Assembly: GCF_002293435.1 (NCBI RefSeq)
Contig: NZ_DBDF01000158.1
Span: forward strand, 1 to 16,198
DNA: 16,198 nt
From: Bacteroides sp. UBA939
GTDB lineage: Bacteria > Bacteroidota > Bacteroidia > Bacteroidales > Bacteroidaceae
Direction of reading: 5' to 3'
Shown: positions 7,435 to 14,753 of the stretch, one piece after another
How positions within the stretch are numbered: position 1 is the stretch's first letter
Layout of the letters: every line of letters begins with the position of its first letter
Notes under the pieces: model-generated
The model's input: only the letters and a program-made list of their open reading frames with translations
Databases searched by the model: none
What the model was told of the DNA's origin: nothing
Position numbers and translations under genes: made by a program

Positions 7435-9225
7435 ATGGAAAAAGGGAAGAAAAGTCTGTTTCAGCGCTTTCTCTTATGGCGCGAGAAGAATATCAAGGAA
7501 AAGCATTTTATCCTGATACTCAGCTTTCTTGTCGGTATCTTTACGGCTATTGCAGCTTTGATGTTGAAGATGTTGATTCATTGGATACAGAATTTCCTGA
7601 CGGACAATTTCAATACGACGGAAGCCAACTACCTTTATCTGGTTTATCCGGTGGTGGGTATCTTTCTGGCAGGATTATTTGTGCGCTATATAGTGAAGGA
7701 CGACATCAGCCACGGAGTCACAAAAATCCTTTATTCCATTTCCCGGAGACAGGGGCGCATCAAAAGGCATAATACGTGGTCGTCCATGATTGCCAGCTCC
7801 ATAACAATCGGATTCGGCGGTTCGGTCGGAGCAGAGGCGCCCATCGTGCTGACGGGTTCGGCCATCGGCTCTAACCTGGGAAGCATCTTCAAAATGGAAC
7901 ATCGCACGTTGATGCTTCTGGTAGGATGTGGCGCCGCAGGCGCCGTTGCCGGTATCTTCAAGGCTCCCATTGCCGGACTGGTATTTACGCTGGAAGTACT
8001 GATGATAGACCTTACCATGTCTTCCTTGCTCCCGTTACTGATTTCAGCGGTCACGGCCGCCACCGTTTCATATATCACTACCGGCACGGAAGCAATGTTT
8101 AAGTTCAACCTCGACCAGGCGTTCGAGATGGAGCGCATTCCTTATGTTATCATGTTGGGCATTATCTGCGGGTTGATTTCACTTTACTTCACCCGTGCCA
8201 TGAGTTCTGTAGAAGGCGCATTCGGCAAACTGAAAAACCCTTATCAGAAGTTGGTTCTGGGTGGCATAATGCTGAGCATACTGATTTTCCTTTTCCCGCC
8301 GCTATACGGCGAAGGTTACGATACCATTAATCTACTGCTGAACGGTACCTCCAATGCCGATTGGGATACGGTGATGAACAATTCATTCTTCTATGGGAAT
8401 GGTAGTTTGCTGCTGGTTTATCTCATTTTGATTATCCTGTTTAAGGTATTCGCATCCTGTGCAACGAATGGCGGTGGCGGTTGCGGTGGTATCTTTGCAC
8501 CCTCTTTGTTTCTGGGATGTATCGCAGGTTTCGTCTTTTCCTTTTTCAGCAACAAGTTCGATTTCTCCTATTATCTGCCCGAAAAGAACTTTGCCCTGAT
8601 GGGTATGGCAGGCGTGATGAGCGGTGTGATGCATGCCCCGTTGACGGGAGTTTTTCTGATAGCCGAGTTGACGGGAGGATACGACCTGTTCTTGCCGTTG
8701 ATGATTGTATCTGTCAGTTCTTACCTGACGATTATTGTTTTTGAGCCTCATAGCATCTACTCCATGCGTTTGGCAAAAAAAGGCGAACTGCTGACACATC
8801 ACAAAGACAAGGCAGTGTTGACGCTGATGAAAATGGAAAATGTGGTGGAGAAAGATTTCGTAGTTGTTCATCCCGAAATGGATTTGGGTGAACTGGTAAA
8901 GGTAATATCCGCTTCCAGCCGCAACATATTCCCAGTAACGGACAACACCGGGATATTGATTGGTATCGTGACTTTGGATGATATCCGCAACATCATGTTC
9001 CGGCAGGAGTTGTACCATCGTTTCACGGTGGGCAAGCTGATGACGGCTACTCCGGCACGCCTGTATGATACGGACAGTATGGAGCAAGTGATGCGTATAT
9101 TTGACGATACAAAGGCGTGGAATCTCCCCGTTGTAGATGAGCAGGGACATTATCTGGGATTTGTTTCCAAGTCGAAGATATTTAATTCCTACCGTCAGGT
9201 ATTGGTGCATTTCTCTGAGGACTAA
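7435..9225 (+). CDS. ClC-family chloride channel/transporter with two CBS domains
   Basis: 596 aa. The membrane part (about 25-440) has the ClC signatures: SHGV (92-95, in place of GSGIP), GSVGAEAP (129-136) with the external gating glutamate E134, GGIFAP (351-356), and the central tyrosine Y442 in SIYSMRLA. Two cytoplasmic CBS domains follow (about 468-523 and 533-588), which often bind adenine nucleotides and tune gating. When aligned to E. coli ClC through PIAGLVFTLEVLM, the residue matching the inner proton glutamate E203 is V188. Eukaryotic ClC channels also have Val there, so this protein may conduct Cl- without tight H+ exchange. It is the second gene after tsaC, with no functional link obvious between them. 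The family call is firm; channel versus exchanger is inference. Confidence 0.93.
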   Translation: MEKGKKSLFQRFLLWREKNIKEKHFILILSFLVGIFTAIAALMLKMLIHWIQNFLTDNFNTTEANYLYLVYPVVGIFLAGLFVRYIVKDDISHGVTKILYSISRRQGRIKRHNTWSSMIASSITIGFGGSVGAEAPIVLTGSAIGSNLGSIFKMEHRTLMLLVGCGAAGAVAGIFKAPIAGLVFTLEVLMIDLTMSSLLPLLISAVTAATVSYITTGTEAMFKFNLDQAFEMERIPYVIMLGIICGLISLYFTRAMSSVEGAFGKLKNPYQKLVLGGIMLSILIFLFPPLYGEGYDTINLLLNGTSNADWDTVMNNSFFYGNGSLLLVYLILIILFKVFASCATNGGGGCGGIFAPSLFLGCIAGFVFSFFSNKFDFSYYLPEKNFALMGMAGVMSGVMHAPLTGVFLIAELTGGYDLFLPLMIVSVSSYLTIIVFEPHSIYSMRLAKKGELLTHHKDKAVLTLMKMENVVEKDFVVVHPEMDLGELVKVISASSRNIFPVTDNTGILIGIVTLDDIRNIMFRQELYHRFTVGKLMTATPARLYDTDSMEQVMRIFDDTKAWNLPVVDEQGHYLGFVSKSKIFNSYRQVLVHFSED

Positions 9226-9247
9226 TTTTCAATAGAATTAACCTGCG

Positions 9248-9525
9248 TTATTCATACAGTAGGGATTATGAGGAGTTAAAGGAGTTATCACTTCGCTCAA
9301 GAGTTATCGCCGTACTAAAACCGTACCAAAACCGTGTCCGCTCCGTACCAGGACCGTGTCAAAGCATTACCAACTCCGTACCTTCTCCGTATAAAGGTAC
9401 CCTTATACGGAGCGGGTACGGAGTTGGTACGGACTTGATACGGAGCAGATAGTGTGTGATAAGGCTCGCATCATTCACGGGGCAGGAGTTAGACAACTCC
9501 TTTAACTCCTGATTCGCATGAATAA
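9248..9525. repeat. Nested inverted repeats framing the ClC-fmt gap, MITE-like
   Basis: AGGAGTTAAAGGAGTT at 9271-9286 is exactly inverted as AACTCCTTTAACTCCT at 9495-9510. Outside these, TTATTCAT (9248-9255) is inverted as ATGAATAA (9518-9525). The right copy also forms a local hairpin (AGGAGTT, AGAC, AACTCCT at 9484-9501). Together the arms enclose about 240 bp with no reading frame of note and a central 11-bp repeat array. The plan resembles a miniature inverted-repeat element, but I see no clear target-site duplication. Confidence 0.55.
9310..9448. repeat. Two-armed array of 11-bp CCGTAC units
   Basis: From 9310 to 9397 eight back-to-back 11-bp units begin CCGTAC, CCGTGT or CCGTAT (the sixth, 9365-9375, is degenerate: CATTACC). 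From 9405 to 9448 four 11-bp units read ATACGGA or GTACGGA, the opposite orientation. The arms meet at 9398-9404. A large stem can form: 9369-9382 pairs with 9415-9428 (14 bp), and 9385-9394 pairs with 9403-9412 (10 bp), with an 8-nt loop. The array lies 84 bp after the ClC stop and about 107 bp before fmt, so it could act as a ClC terminator, a protein-binding array or a structured leader. Confidence 0.8.
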
Positions 9526-9555
9526 TACAGATTAATGAAACCTAATATAAAGATG

Positions 9556-10527
9556 ATGAAGAAAGAAGATTTGCGTATAGTTTATATGGGTACTCCCGAC
9601 TTTGCGGTAGAACCCTTGCGGCGGTTAGTAGAAGGCGGTTACAATGTAGCCGGTGTTATCACCATGCCCGATAAACCTGCCGGACGGGGACATAAACTCC
9701 AGTTCTCTCCTGTGAAGCAATATGCACTGGAGTATCATCTCCCTTTGTTGCAACCCGAAAAACTGAAAGATGAGGCTTTCCTTGAATCGTTGCGCCAATG
9801 GAAGGCTGATTTGCAGATTGTTGTAGCTTTCCGCATGCTGCCCGAGGTGGTGTGGAACATGCCCCGTTTGGGAACATTCAATCTTCATGCTTCCCTTTTG
9901 CCCCAATACCGTGGAGCGGCTCCCATCAACTGGGCTGTTATCAATGGAGATACGGAAACGGGTATCACAACTTTCTTCCTGAGTCATGAAATAGATACGG
10001 GGGAAGTTATTCAGCAAGTTCGCATTCCCATTGCCGATACGGATGATGTGGGAATTGTGCATGACAGGCTGATGAAGCGTGGCGGAGAGTTGGTAACCGA
10101 GACTGTAGATGCCATATTGAATGACGCCGTGAAACCCATCCCTCAGGAAGAAATGGCTGTTGCAGGTGAGTTGCGTCCTGCCCCAAAAATCTTCAAAGAA
10201 ACTTGCCGCATTGACTGGAACCAACCGGTGAAACGTATTTATGACTTCATCCGTGGCTTGTCTCCTTACCCCACTGCCTGGTCGGAACTGGCTCAGCTTG
10301 ACGGAGAAGCGGTGGTAGTGAAGATATTTGAAACGGAAAAGATCATCGAAGCCCATCAACTGTCTCCCGGTACTTTGCAGACAGATGGCAAAACTTATAT
10401 CCGCATAGCTGCAACAGACGGTTTTATCGGTATCCGGTCTTTGCAACTACCCGGCAAGAAGCGACTGAAAACAGATGAACTTTTGCGTGGCTTCCGATTG
10501 ACGGAGGAGTTTCGGATGATATTTTAG
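9556..10527 (+). CDS. fmt: Methionyl-tRNA formyltransferase
   Basis: 323 aa with this start. The enzyme transfers a formyl group from 10-formyl-tetrahydrofolate to Met-tRNA(fMet) for translation initiation. The N-terminal Rossmann-like domain starts RIVYMGTPDFAV. The loop MPDKPAGRGHKLQFSPVKQ (37-55) contacts tRNA and folate in the family. The catalytic triad is N109, H111 and D147, in FNLHASLLPQYRG and HEIDTG. The C-terminal OB-like tRNA-binding domain covers about 215-323. ATG 9556 (MKKEDLRIVY) is chosen because family members begin close to this point; in-frame ATGs at 9535 and 9553 are also possible. It is separated from ClC by the repeat-rich gap, and I see no clear TAnnTTTG in front of it, so its promoter is unknown. 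Confidence 0.94.
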   Translation: MKKEDLRIVYMGTPDFAVEPLRRLVEGGYNVAGVITMPDKPAGRGHKLQFSPVKQYALEYHLPLLQPEKLKDEAFLESLRQWKADLQIVVAFRMLPEVVWNMPRLGTFNLHASLLPQYRGAAPINWAVINGDTETGITTFFLSHEIDTGEVIQQVRIPIADTDDVGIVHDRLMKRGGELVTETVDAILNDAVKPIPQEEMAVAGELRPAPKIFKETCRIDWNQPVKRIYDFIRGLSPYPTAWSELAQLDGEAVVVKIFETEKIIEAHQLSPGTLQTDGKTYIRIAATDGFIGIRSLQLPGKKRLKTDELLRGFRLTEEFRMIF

Positions 10528-10557
10528 ACGCAGATTTCACGGATTTCACAGATTAAT
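10528..10557. repeat. Short degenerate direct repeat after fmt
   Basis: Immediately after the fmt TAG comes ACGCAGATTTCACGGATTTC and then ACAGATTAA, in which GATTTCAC occurs twice at 9-bp spacing and a third partial copy follows. I recall similar strings scattered through Bacteroides intergenic DNA. The window itself ends with TTTTAGACGC, the same ten bases that run from fmt's last codons into this repeat, so a second copy may begin there. Confidence 0.4.
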
Positions 10558-10600
10558 AGCTGTGTTCTGATTAATACACTGCTAAATTATCATTCATATT

Positions 10601-10632
10601 CTTGTTCTTTCTCCCAAATTTTATTTTCTTTG
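10601..10632 (+). promoter_or_regulatory. Candidate promoter of the sigma-factor gene
   Basis: TTTCTTTG followed by C (10625-10632) matches TAnnTTTG with one mismatch. CTTG at 10601-10604 lies 20 bp upstream in the -33 position. The implied leader to the ATG at 10702 is about 60 nt. Confidence 0.35.
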
Positions 10633-10701
10633 CGTATTATTAACTCCTAAACATCGAATGCCTATCGGACTACATTACGCTGAAAACTAAAAACGCACGT
10701 A

Positions 10702-11295
10702 ATGAACATACAAACAAATGTTGCCGACGAAACGTTGGTAGCCCTTTATGCACAAGGTAATAATGAGGCATTCGATATCCTGTTGAACCGTCATAAGAAC
10801 CGTCTTTACTCGTATATTTACTATACGGTACGCAATGTGGAACTGGCAGAAGACATCTTCCAGGAAACCTTCACGAAAGCTATCATTACCATTCAGCAAG
10901 GCCGTTACAATGAAAACGGTAAATTTCCGGCGTGGCTCACGCGCATAGCCCACAATCTTATCATTGACTGTTTCCGTCAGGAAAAGCAGGAGAATATAGT
11001 GTCCTGTGATGAAGAAGAACGAAACCTACTGAATAACATCCGCCTTTCCGAAGATACCATCGAATCGGAAATTGTGAACGTGCAGATTCTTTCGGACGTA
11101 CGCCGATTGATGAATCATTTGCCGGATGAACAACGCGAAGTGGTACACATGCGCTACTATCAGGAACTCAGTTTCAAGGAGATAGCGGAAATGACGGGAG
11201 TCAGCATCAATACTTCTTTGGGCAGAATGCGCTATGCAATACTGAACCTGCGACGGATGGCGGAAAAGCATGGCATCTCTCTTACTATGGAATAA
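10702..11295 (+). CDS. ECF-type RNA polymerase sigma factor
   Basis: 197 aa. Region 2 (about 24-95) binds core polymerase and the -10-like element; AEDIFQETF (49-57) and FPAWLTRIAHNLIIDCFR (75-92) are typical blocks. Region 4 (about 132-188) has the helix-turn-helix LSFKEIAEMTGVSINTSLGRMRYAI that reads the upstream promoter element. Between them is an acidic linker (SCDEEERNLLNN, 101-112). There is no region 1 or 3 and no extra C-terminal domain. No anti-sigma gene or SusC/SusD pair is adjacent, unlike the carbohydrate-linked ECF factors common in Bacteroides, so the signal it serves is unknown. The next gene downstream is a 61-aa protein with its own promoter. Family assignment is firm; the regulon cannot be told from here. 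Confidence 0.9.
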   Translation: MNIQTNVADETLVALYAQGNNEAFDILLNRHKNRLYSYIYYTVRNVELAEDIFQETFTKAIITIQQGRYNENGKFPAWLTRIAHNLIIDCFRQEKQENIVSCDEEERNLLNNIRLSEDTIESEIVNVQILSDVRRLMNHLPDEQREVVHMRYYQELSFKEIAEMTGVSINTSLGRMRYAILNLRRMAEKHGISLTME

Positions 11296-11309
11296 ACAAT
11301 CTCACAAAC

Positions 11310-11348
11310 AAAAGTGCGGATAGATTTCTTTTAGAGTGAAGCACTTTT
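11310..11348 (+). terminator. Possible terminator hairpin after the sigma-factor gene
   Basis: AAAAGTGC (11310-11317) and GCACTTTT (11341-11348) form an 8-bp perfect stem around a 23-nt loop, 14 bp after the stop codon. The long loop makes it a weak candidate. The -33 position of the next promoter falls inside the loop. Confidence 0.3.
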
Positions 11349-11363
11349 CTTGCATTAATTTTG
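11329..11363 (+). promoter_or_regulatory. Promoter in front of the 61-aa gene
   Basis: TAATTTTG followed by C (11356-11363) is a full match to TAnnTTTG. A T-rich block at 11329-11333 is about 22 bp upstream. Transcription from about 11370 would give a leader of about 140 nt before the ATG at 11510, long for such a small gene. I see no strong hairpin or riboswitch-like pattern in the leader. Confidence 0.5.
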
Positions 11364-11509
11364 CTAATAAATATACTATTTCTCCTTTTCTTTCGTTTTT
11401 AACGTGTAACTCGTATTATTCATAATTCAAGAGTTTTACTTTTAACACCACCTCAACTCCTGAATAGGAATAACATATTTCCGTAATCAATCAACTATAT
11501 AAATAGCCT

Positions 11510-11695
11510 ATGGATAAAAAAATTACTCCTTCTTTTTCTTCTTCATCCGCCAAACCGCATGAACCCGGTAACATGGCATCCGGCGAGTGTCCGCAACCTT
11601 CCGCGAAAACGTTAGCTTTACTCCGCAGCTTTGCGCGAAATTATCGGGCGATACCACAGCTTCCGCAAGGCTTGCAAGGAATTATATTAGGATGA
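11510..11695 (+). CDS. Small protein of unknown function (61 aa)
   Basis: I do not recognise a named family. The protein has a low-complexity, Ser/Pro-rich N-terminal half (PSFSSSSAKPHEPGNM) and a more protein-like C-terminal half (SAKTLALLRSFARNYR, then PQLPQGLQGIILG) that could form one amphipathic helix followed by a short conserved-looking tail. It has no signal peptide, membrane segment or cysteine pair. Support for a real gene comes from the good -7 element upstream, an ATG start, a compact frame ending just before the rpe promoter, and the lack of a better frame in this 465-bp stretch between the sigma factor and rpe. It could be a partner of the sigma factor, but nothing in the sequence proves that. 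Confidence 0.55.
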   Translation: MDKKITPSFSSSSAKPHEPGNMASGECPQPSAKTLALLRSFARNYRAIPQLPQGLQGIILG

Positions 11696-11718
11696 ATGAA
11701 ACCTTTTGACTACATTTG
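11687..11718 (+). promoter_or_regulatory. Promoter of rpe-comEC
   Basis: TACATTTG followed by T (11711-11718) fully matches TAnnTTTG. TTAG at 11687-11690 is a weak -33 element at 20 bp; it overlaps the last codons of the 61-aa gene. Transcription would begin near 11724, leaving about 37 nt before the rpe ATG at 11761. Confidence 0.5.
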
Positions 11719-11760
11719 TGCGTTGTATCTATAACGTAACATTATGAAATGTGTTGTAAT

Positions 11761-12411
11761 ATGAAACCAATCATATCTCCTTCTATTTTGTCCGCGGATT
11801 TCGCTTACCTGGCGAAGGATTTGGAAATGCTGAACCGTAGTGAAGCCGACTGGGTTCACATTGATGTAATGGATGGCGTGTTTGTTCCAAACATATCTTT
11901 CGGCTTTCCCGTATTGAAACATGTGGTAAAGATTTCAAAGAAACCTCTGGATGTACATCTGATGATTGTACAACCTGAGAGGTTCATTGATGAAGTGAAA
12001 GCCCTGGGAGCACATACAATGAATGTGCACTATGAAGCCTGTCCTCACCTGCACCGTGTAGTGCAACAGATACGTGAAGCCGGTATGCAACCTGCCGTTA
12101 CACTTAATCCGGCTACCCCTGTATCAATGCTGAAAGATATTATCCAAGACGTGTACATGGTGTTGCTTATGAGCGTGAATCCCGGTTTTGGCGGTCAGAA
12201 GTTTATTGAACATTCCATTGAAAAAGTGCGTGAGTTGCGCGCCTTGATAGACAGCACCGGCTCGAAAACTCTGATTGAGGTGGATGGCGGTGTAAATATG
12301 GAAACGGGCGCCCGTTTGATAGCTGCCGGAGCTGATGTGCTGGTTGCCGGAAACGCAGTGTTCGCTGCTTCCGACCCCGAGGGAGTGATACATTCGTTGA
12401 AGAATCTTTAA
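11761..12411 (+). CDS. rpe: Ribulose-phosphate 3-epimerase
   Basis: 216 aa, the usual length. It interconverts ribulose 5-phosphate and xylulose 5-phosphate in the pentose phosphate pathway; it is a cytosolic TIM barrel with a bound metal ion. Metal and acid-base residues are visible: H33 and D35 in WVHIDVMDG, H66 in LDVHLMI, and D175 in IEVDGG. Other family blocks are SPSILSADF (6-14), NPATP (116-120), the flexible phosphate loop SVNPGFGGQKF (138-148) and AGADVLVAGNAVF (189-201). I chose ATG 11761 (MKPIISPS). ATG 11749 is in frame and would add only MCCN, and ATG 11744 is out of frame. comEC starts 13 bp after the stop, so the two are likely one transcript despite unrelated roles. Confidence 0.95.
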   Translation: MKPIISPSILSADFAYLAKDLEMLNRSEADWVHIDVMDGVFVPNISFGFPVLKHVVKISKKPLDVHLMIVQPERFIDEVKALGAHTMNVHYEACPHLHRVVQQIREAGMQPAVTLNPATPVSMLKDIIQDVYMVLLMSVNPGFGGQKFIEHSIEKVRELRALIDSTGSKTLIEVDGGVNMETGARLIAAGADVLVAGNAVFAASDPEGVIHSLKNL

Positions 12412-12424
12412 TTCCCTTATTCAA

Positions 12425-14572
12425 TTGACAATTAAAGGCCTGCAACGGTATCCTTTCTTACGACTTCTGATACCGTTTGCTGTTGGCATCGCGTATGGCG
12501 ATGCACACTTCTTTGGACAGCGGGGAGAATCATTACCGGATGTCCCGGTGAAAATTTCCCATCTGCTTTCCGGCCTTTTCCCGTTTTGGATTTGTACGGC
12601 AGGCGTTGTTTTACTCTTTCTTGCTTATCGCTTTTCCAACAGATACCGTTTCCACTGGTTGTATGGTGTTTCAGTCTTTGTTTGTTGTTTCGGTTTAGGA
12701 GCCGGTATGGTAGAGGCATGTCTGCATCGGACGGATTTTCCTTTTTCCGGTGAAGCATCCGTCTACCAAGTGGTTATTCAGGAACGACCGGAAGCAAAGG
12801 AACGAAGTATCTTATGCCGCACCCGGCTGGAAGGACGGATTGGAGATAAAGCGGTGGCAAATGAAGAATATGACAACACCGTTTTATTATACTTCCCGAA
12901 AGATTCCGCCGCCGCTGCATTAAACAGAGGAGATAAGCTTTGGGTACATGCACGCCTCTCCCCTCCTGCCAATAATGGTAATCCTGACGAGTTTGATTAT
13001 GTCCGTTACTTCATCCGCAAAGGAGGAAGTGCTACGGCATATATTCCTGCCGGACATTGGCGGGTGACCGGATACAATACTTCCCGTACCTTTATGCAGG
13101 TTGCTTCGGATTATCGCGAGAAGGTGGTAAGCTTATATCGTCGTTTAGGTTTTCAGGATGACAATCTTGCAGTACTTTCAGCGCTTACCGTTGGTGACAA
13201 GGATAATTTAAGTGAAGATATCCGGGAAACCTATTCGGTAGCGGGAGCCAGTCATGTACTGGCACTTTCGGGACTTCATATCGGCTTTCTTTATGCCCTA
13301 TTCTTTTTTCTACTGTCCCTGCTGTGGAGACGTTGTTCTTTTTTCAAGCCTTTCGGTATTCTTATTATCATTCTCCTTTTATGGGGGTTTGCTTTCTTTA
13401 CAGGCTTCTCTCCTTCCGTGGTTCGTTCAGTCATTATGTTTTCTTTGTTGGGGGTTTCCTGTCTGCAACGGGAGAAGCCATTGACTCTGAATACACTGGC
13501 GGCTACCGCTTTCCTGATGTTAGTCTATAATCCCCTTTGGCTGTTTGATGTAGGTTTTCAACTATCTTTTGTTGCGGTATCTTCTCTTTTATTGATACAG
13601 CCCGGGCTTTATAAGTTGATTCCTGTAAAGCGTCGTATTCCGCGTTACATTTGGGGGTTACTTACAGTTTCCGTTGCTGCGCAAATAGGTGCGGCCCCTT
13701 TGATAATCTTTTATTTCTCCCGGTTTTCTACCCATTTCCTCTTAACCAACCTTTGGGTGATTCCAATGGTGACATTGATTCTGTATTCTGCTGTTCTCAT
13801 GCTGGCGCTTACACCTTTCCCTATTGTACAACAATGGCTTGCTACAGTAGTCAAAGGTTTGGTGAATGCCCAGAATGAGGGTCTGCGATGGATAGAGCAA
13901 TTACCTTTATCTTCTGTGGATGGTCTTTGGGTTGACGTTTGGGAACTTGTACTCTTTTATCTTTTCCTGTTATTCCTTTTGCGAAGTTTTGCTGTGCGTA
14001 GTGCGCGTAGTGTGTATATACCGCTATGTTGTTTGTTACTTTTGGTATCCTATCACACAGTTTCAGGTAGTTTTTCGACTCCCCGGCGAAGTATTGCTTT
14101 TTATAATGTGCGTGGTTGTCCGGCGGTATATTGCCTTACGGATGAAGGGCGGTCTTGGCTGGCTTGCGCCGATACTTTGCCGGATACTTTCCGTTACCAT
14201 CGTACACTTGCACCCCATTGGAACCGGCAGCGGCTTGCTGCTCCTGAAACATTAACTGAGGATTACCATACTTCCGGTTTTACTTTTCGTGACCGTATAG
14301 TTTCTTATGCCGGGAAACGTATTTGCCTGCTTCATGATGACCGTTGGCAAAATAAGACGTCTGAGTATCCCTTGATCATTGATTATTTATATATCTCCGG
14401 CGGGTATGCCGGTGATATAGAAAGGTTAACTTCTCTCTTTCGTATCCGAGCTGTCATTCTGGATATATCTCTTTCTGATTATCGATGCAATACACTTAAA
14501 GAAGAGTGTTCCCGTTTGGCTATTCCCTGCATCTCTATGAAAGAGAGGGGAGCGCTTTGTATTTATCTGTAA
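12425..14572 (+). CDS. comEC: ComEC/Rec2-family DNA internalisation membrane protein
   Basis: 715 aa with a predicted TTG start (no in-frame ATG occurs before residue 95, and homology-like sequence LQRYPFLRLLIPFAVGI starts at residue 6). ComEC forms the inner-membrane channel for single-stranded DNA in natural transformation. N-terminal membrane helices (about 10-95) precede an OB-fold DUF4131 domain (about 105-215, with NPDEFDYVRYFIRKG). The Competence domain follows (about 240-525, many membrane helices, with the signature LALSGLHIG at 279-287). The C-terminal 160 residues occupy the place of the metallo-beta-lactamase-like domain but show no HxHxDH motif, so metal-dependent nuclease activity is doubtful. 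The gene lies 13 bp after rpe. Whether the host is transformable is not shown. Confidence 0.88.
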   Translation: MTIKGLQRYPFLRLLIPFAVGIAYGDAHFFGQRGESLPDVPVKISHLLSGLFPFWICTAGVVLLFLAYRFSNRYRFHWLYGVSVFVCCFGLGAGMVEACLHRTDFPFSGEASVYQVVIQERPEAKERSILCRTRLEGRIGDKAVANEEYDNTVLLYFPKDSAAAALNRGDKLWVHARLSPPANNGNPDEFDYVRYFIRKGGSATAYIPAGHWRVTGYNTSRTFMQVASDYREKVVSLYRRLGFQDDNLAVLSALTVGDKDNLSEDIRETYSVAGASHVLALSGLHIGFLYALFFFLLSLLWRRCSFFKPFGILIIILLLWGFAFFTGFSPSVVRSVIMFSLLGVSCLQREKPLTLNTLAATAFLMLVYNPLWLFDVGFQLSFVAVSSLLLIQPGLYKLIPVKRRIPRYIWGLLTVSVAAQIGAAPLIIFYFSRFSTHFLLTNLWVIPMVTLILYSAVLMLALTPFPIVQQWLATVVKGLVNAQNEGLRWIEQLPLSSVDGLWVDVWELVLFYLFLLFLLRSFAVRSARSVYIPLCCLLLLVSYHTVSGSFSTPRRSIAFYNVRGCPAVYCLTDEGRSWLACADTLPDTFRYHRTLAPHWNRQRLAAPETLTEDYHTSGFTFRDRIVSYAGKRICLLHDDRWQNKTSEYPLIIDYLYISGGYAGDIERLTSLFRIRAVILDISLSDYRCNTLKEECSRLAIPCISMKERGALCIYL

Positions 14573-14580
14573 GATGTGGT

Positions 14581-14625
14581 TAGTGGTTAGTGATTAGTGG
14601 TTAGTGATTAGTGGTTAGTGATTAG
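14581..14625. repeat. Heptamer tandem repeat after comEC
   Basis: Three perfect copies of the 14-mer TAGTGGTTAGTGAT run from 14581 to 14622, followed by TAG. Each is two heptamers (TAGTGGT, TAGTGAT), and a diverged heptamer TGTGGT precedes them. The array begins 9 bp after the comEC stop and places TAG codons in all three forward frames. It has the same seven-base period as the GAATTAT array after the GH65 gene but a different sequence. Confidence 0.85.
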
Positions 14626-14651
14626 CAAGTCTCATAGAACTCCTCAGAGTG

Positions 14652-14699
14652 GCTCAACTACTACTAAGTAATTGACCAACTACCAGTAGGTAGTTGAGC
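14652..14699. terminator. Hairpin between convergent comEC and serpin genes
   Basis: GCTCAACTAC (14652-14661) pairs with GTAGTTGAGC (14690-14699), extendable by TACT/AGTA across a single-base bulge. Inside it, CAACTACC (14677-14684) and GGTAGTTG (14689-14696) form an alternative perfect 8-bp hairpin with an AGTA loop, using the same right arm. Location between two converging genes suggests a terminator, but no long T-run follows on either strand. Confidence 0.4.
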
Positions 14700-14753
14700 T
14701 ACTTTACAGGATAACGGGTTTCAATACAAGAAAAATCATGCTTCGGAAGTTTC

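Noticed and set aside
8383..9210. 275-codon minus-strand frame opposite ClC
   Set aside because: Antisense of the ClC and CBS coding sequence, with His/Gln-rich composition typical of shadow frames.
9625..10446. 273-codon minus-strand frame opposite fmt
   Set aside because: Antisense shadow of fmt, which shows its catalytic triad and full length.
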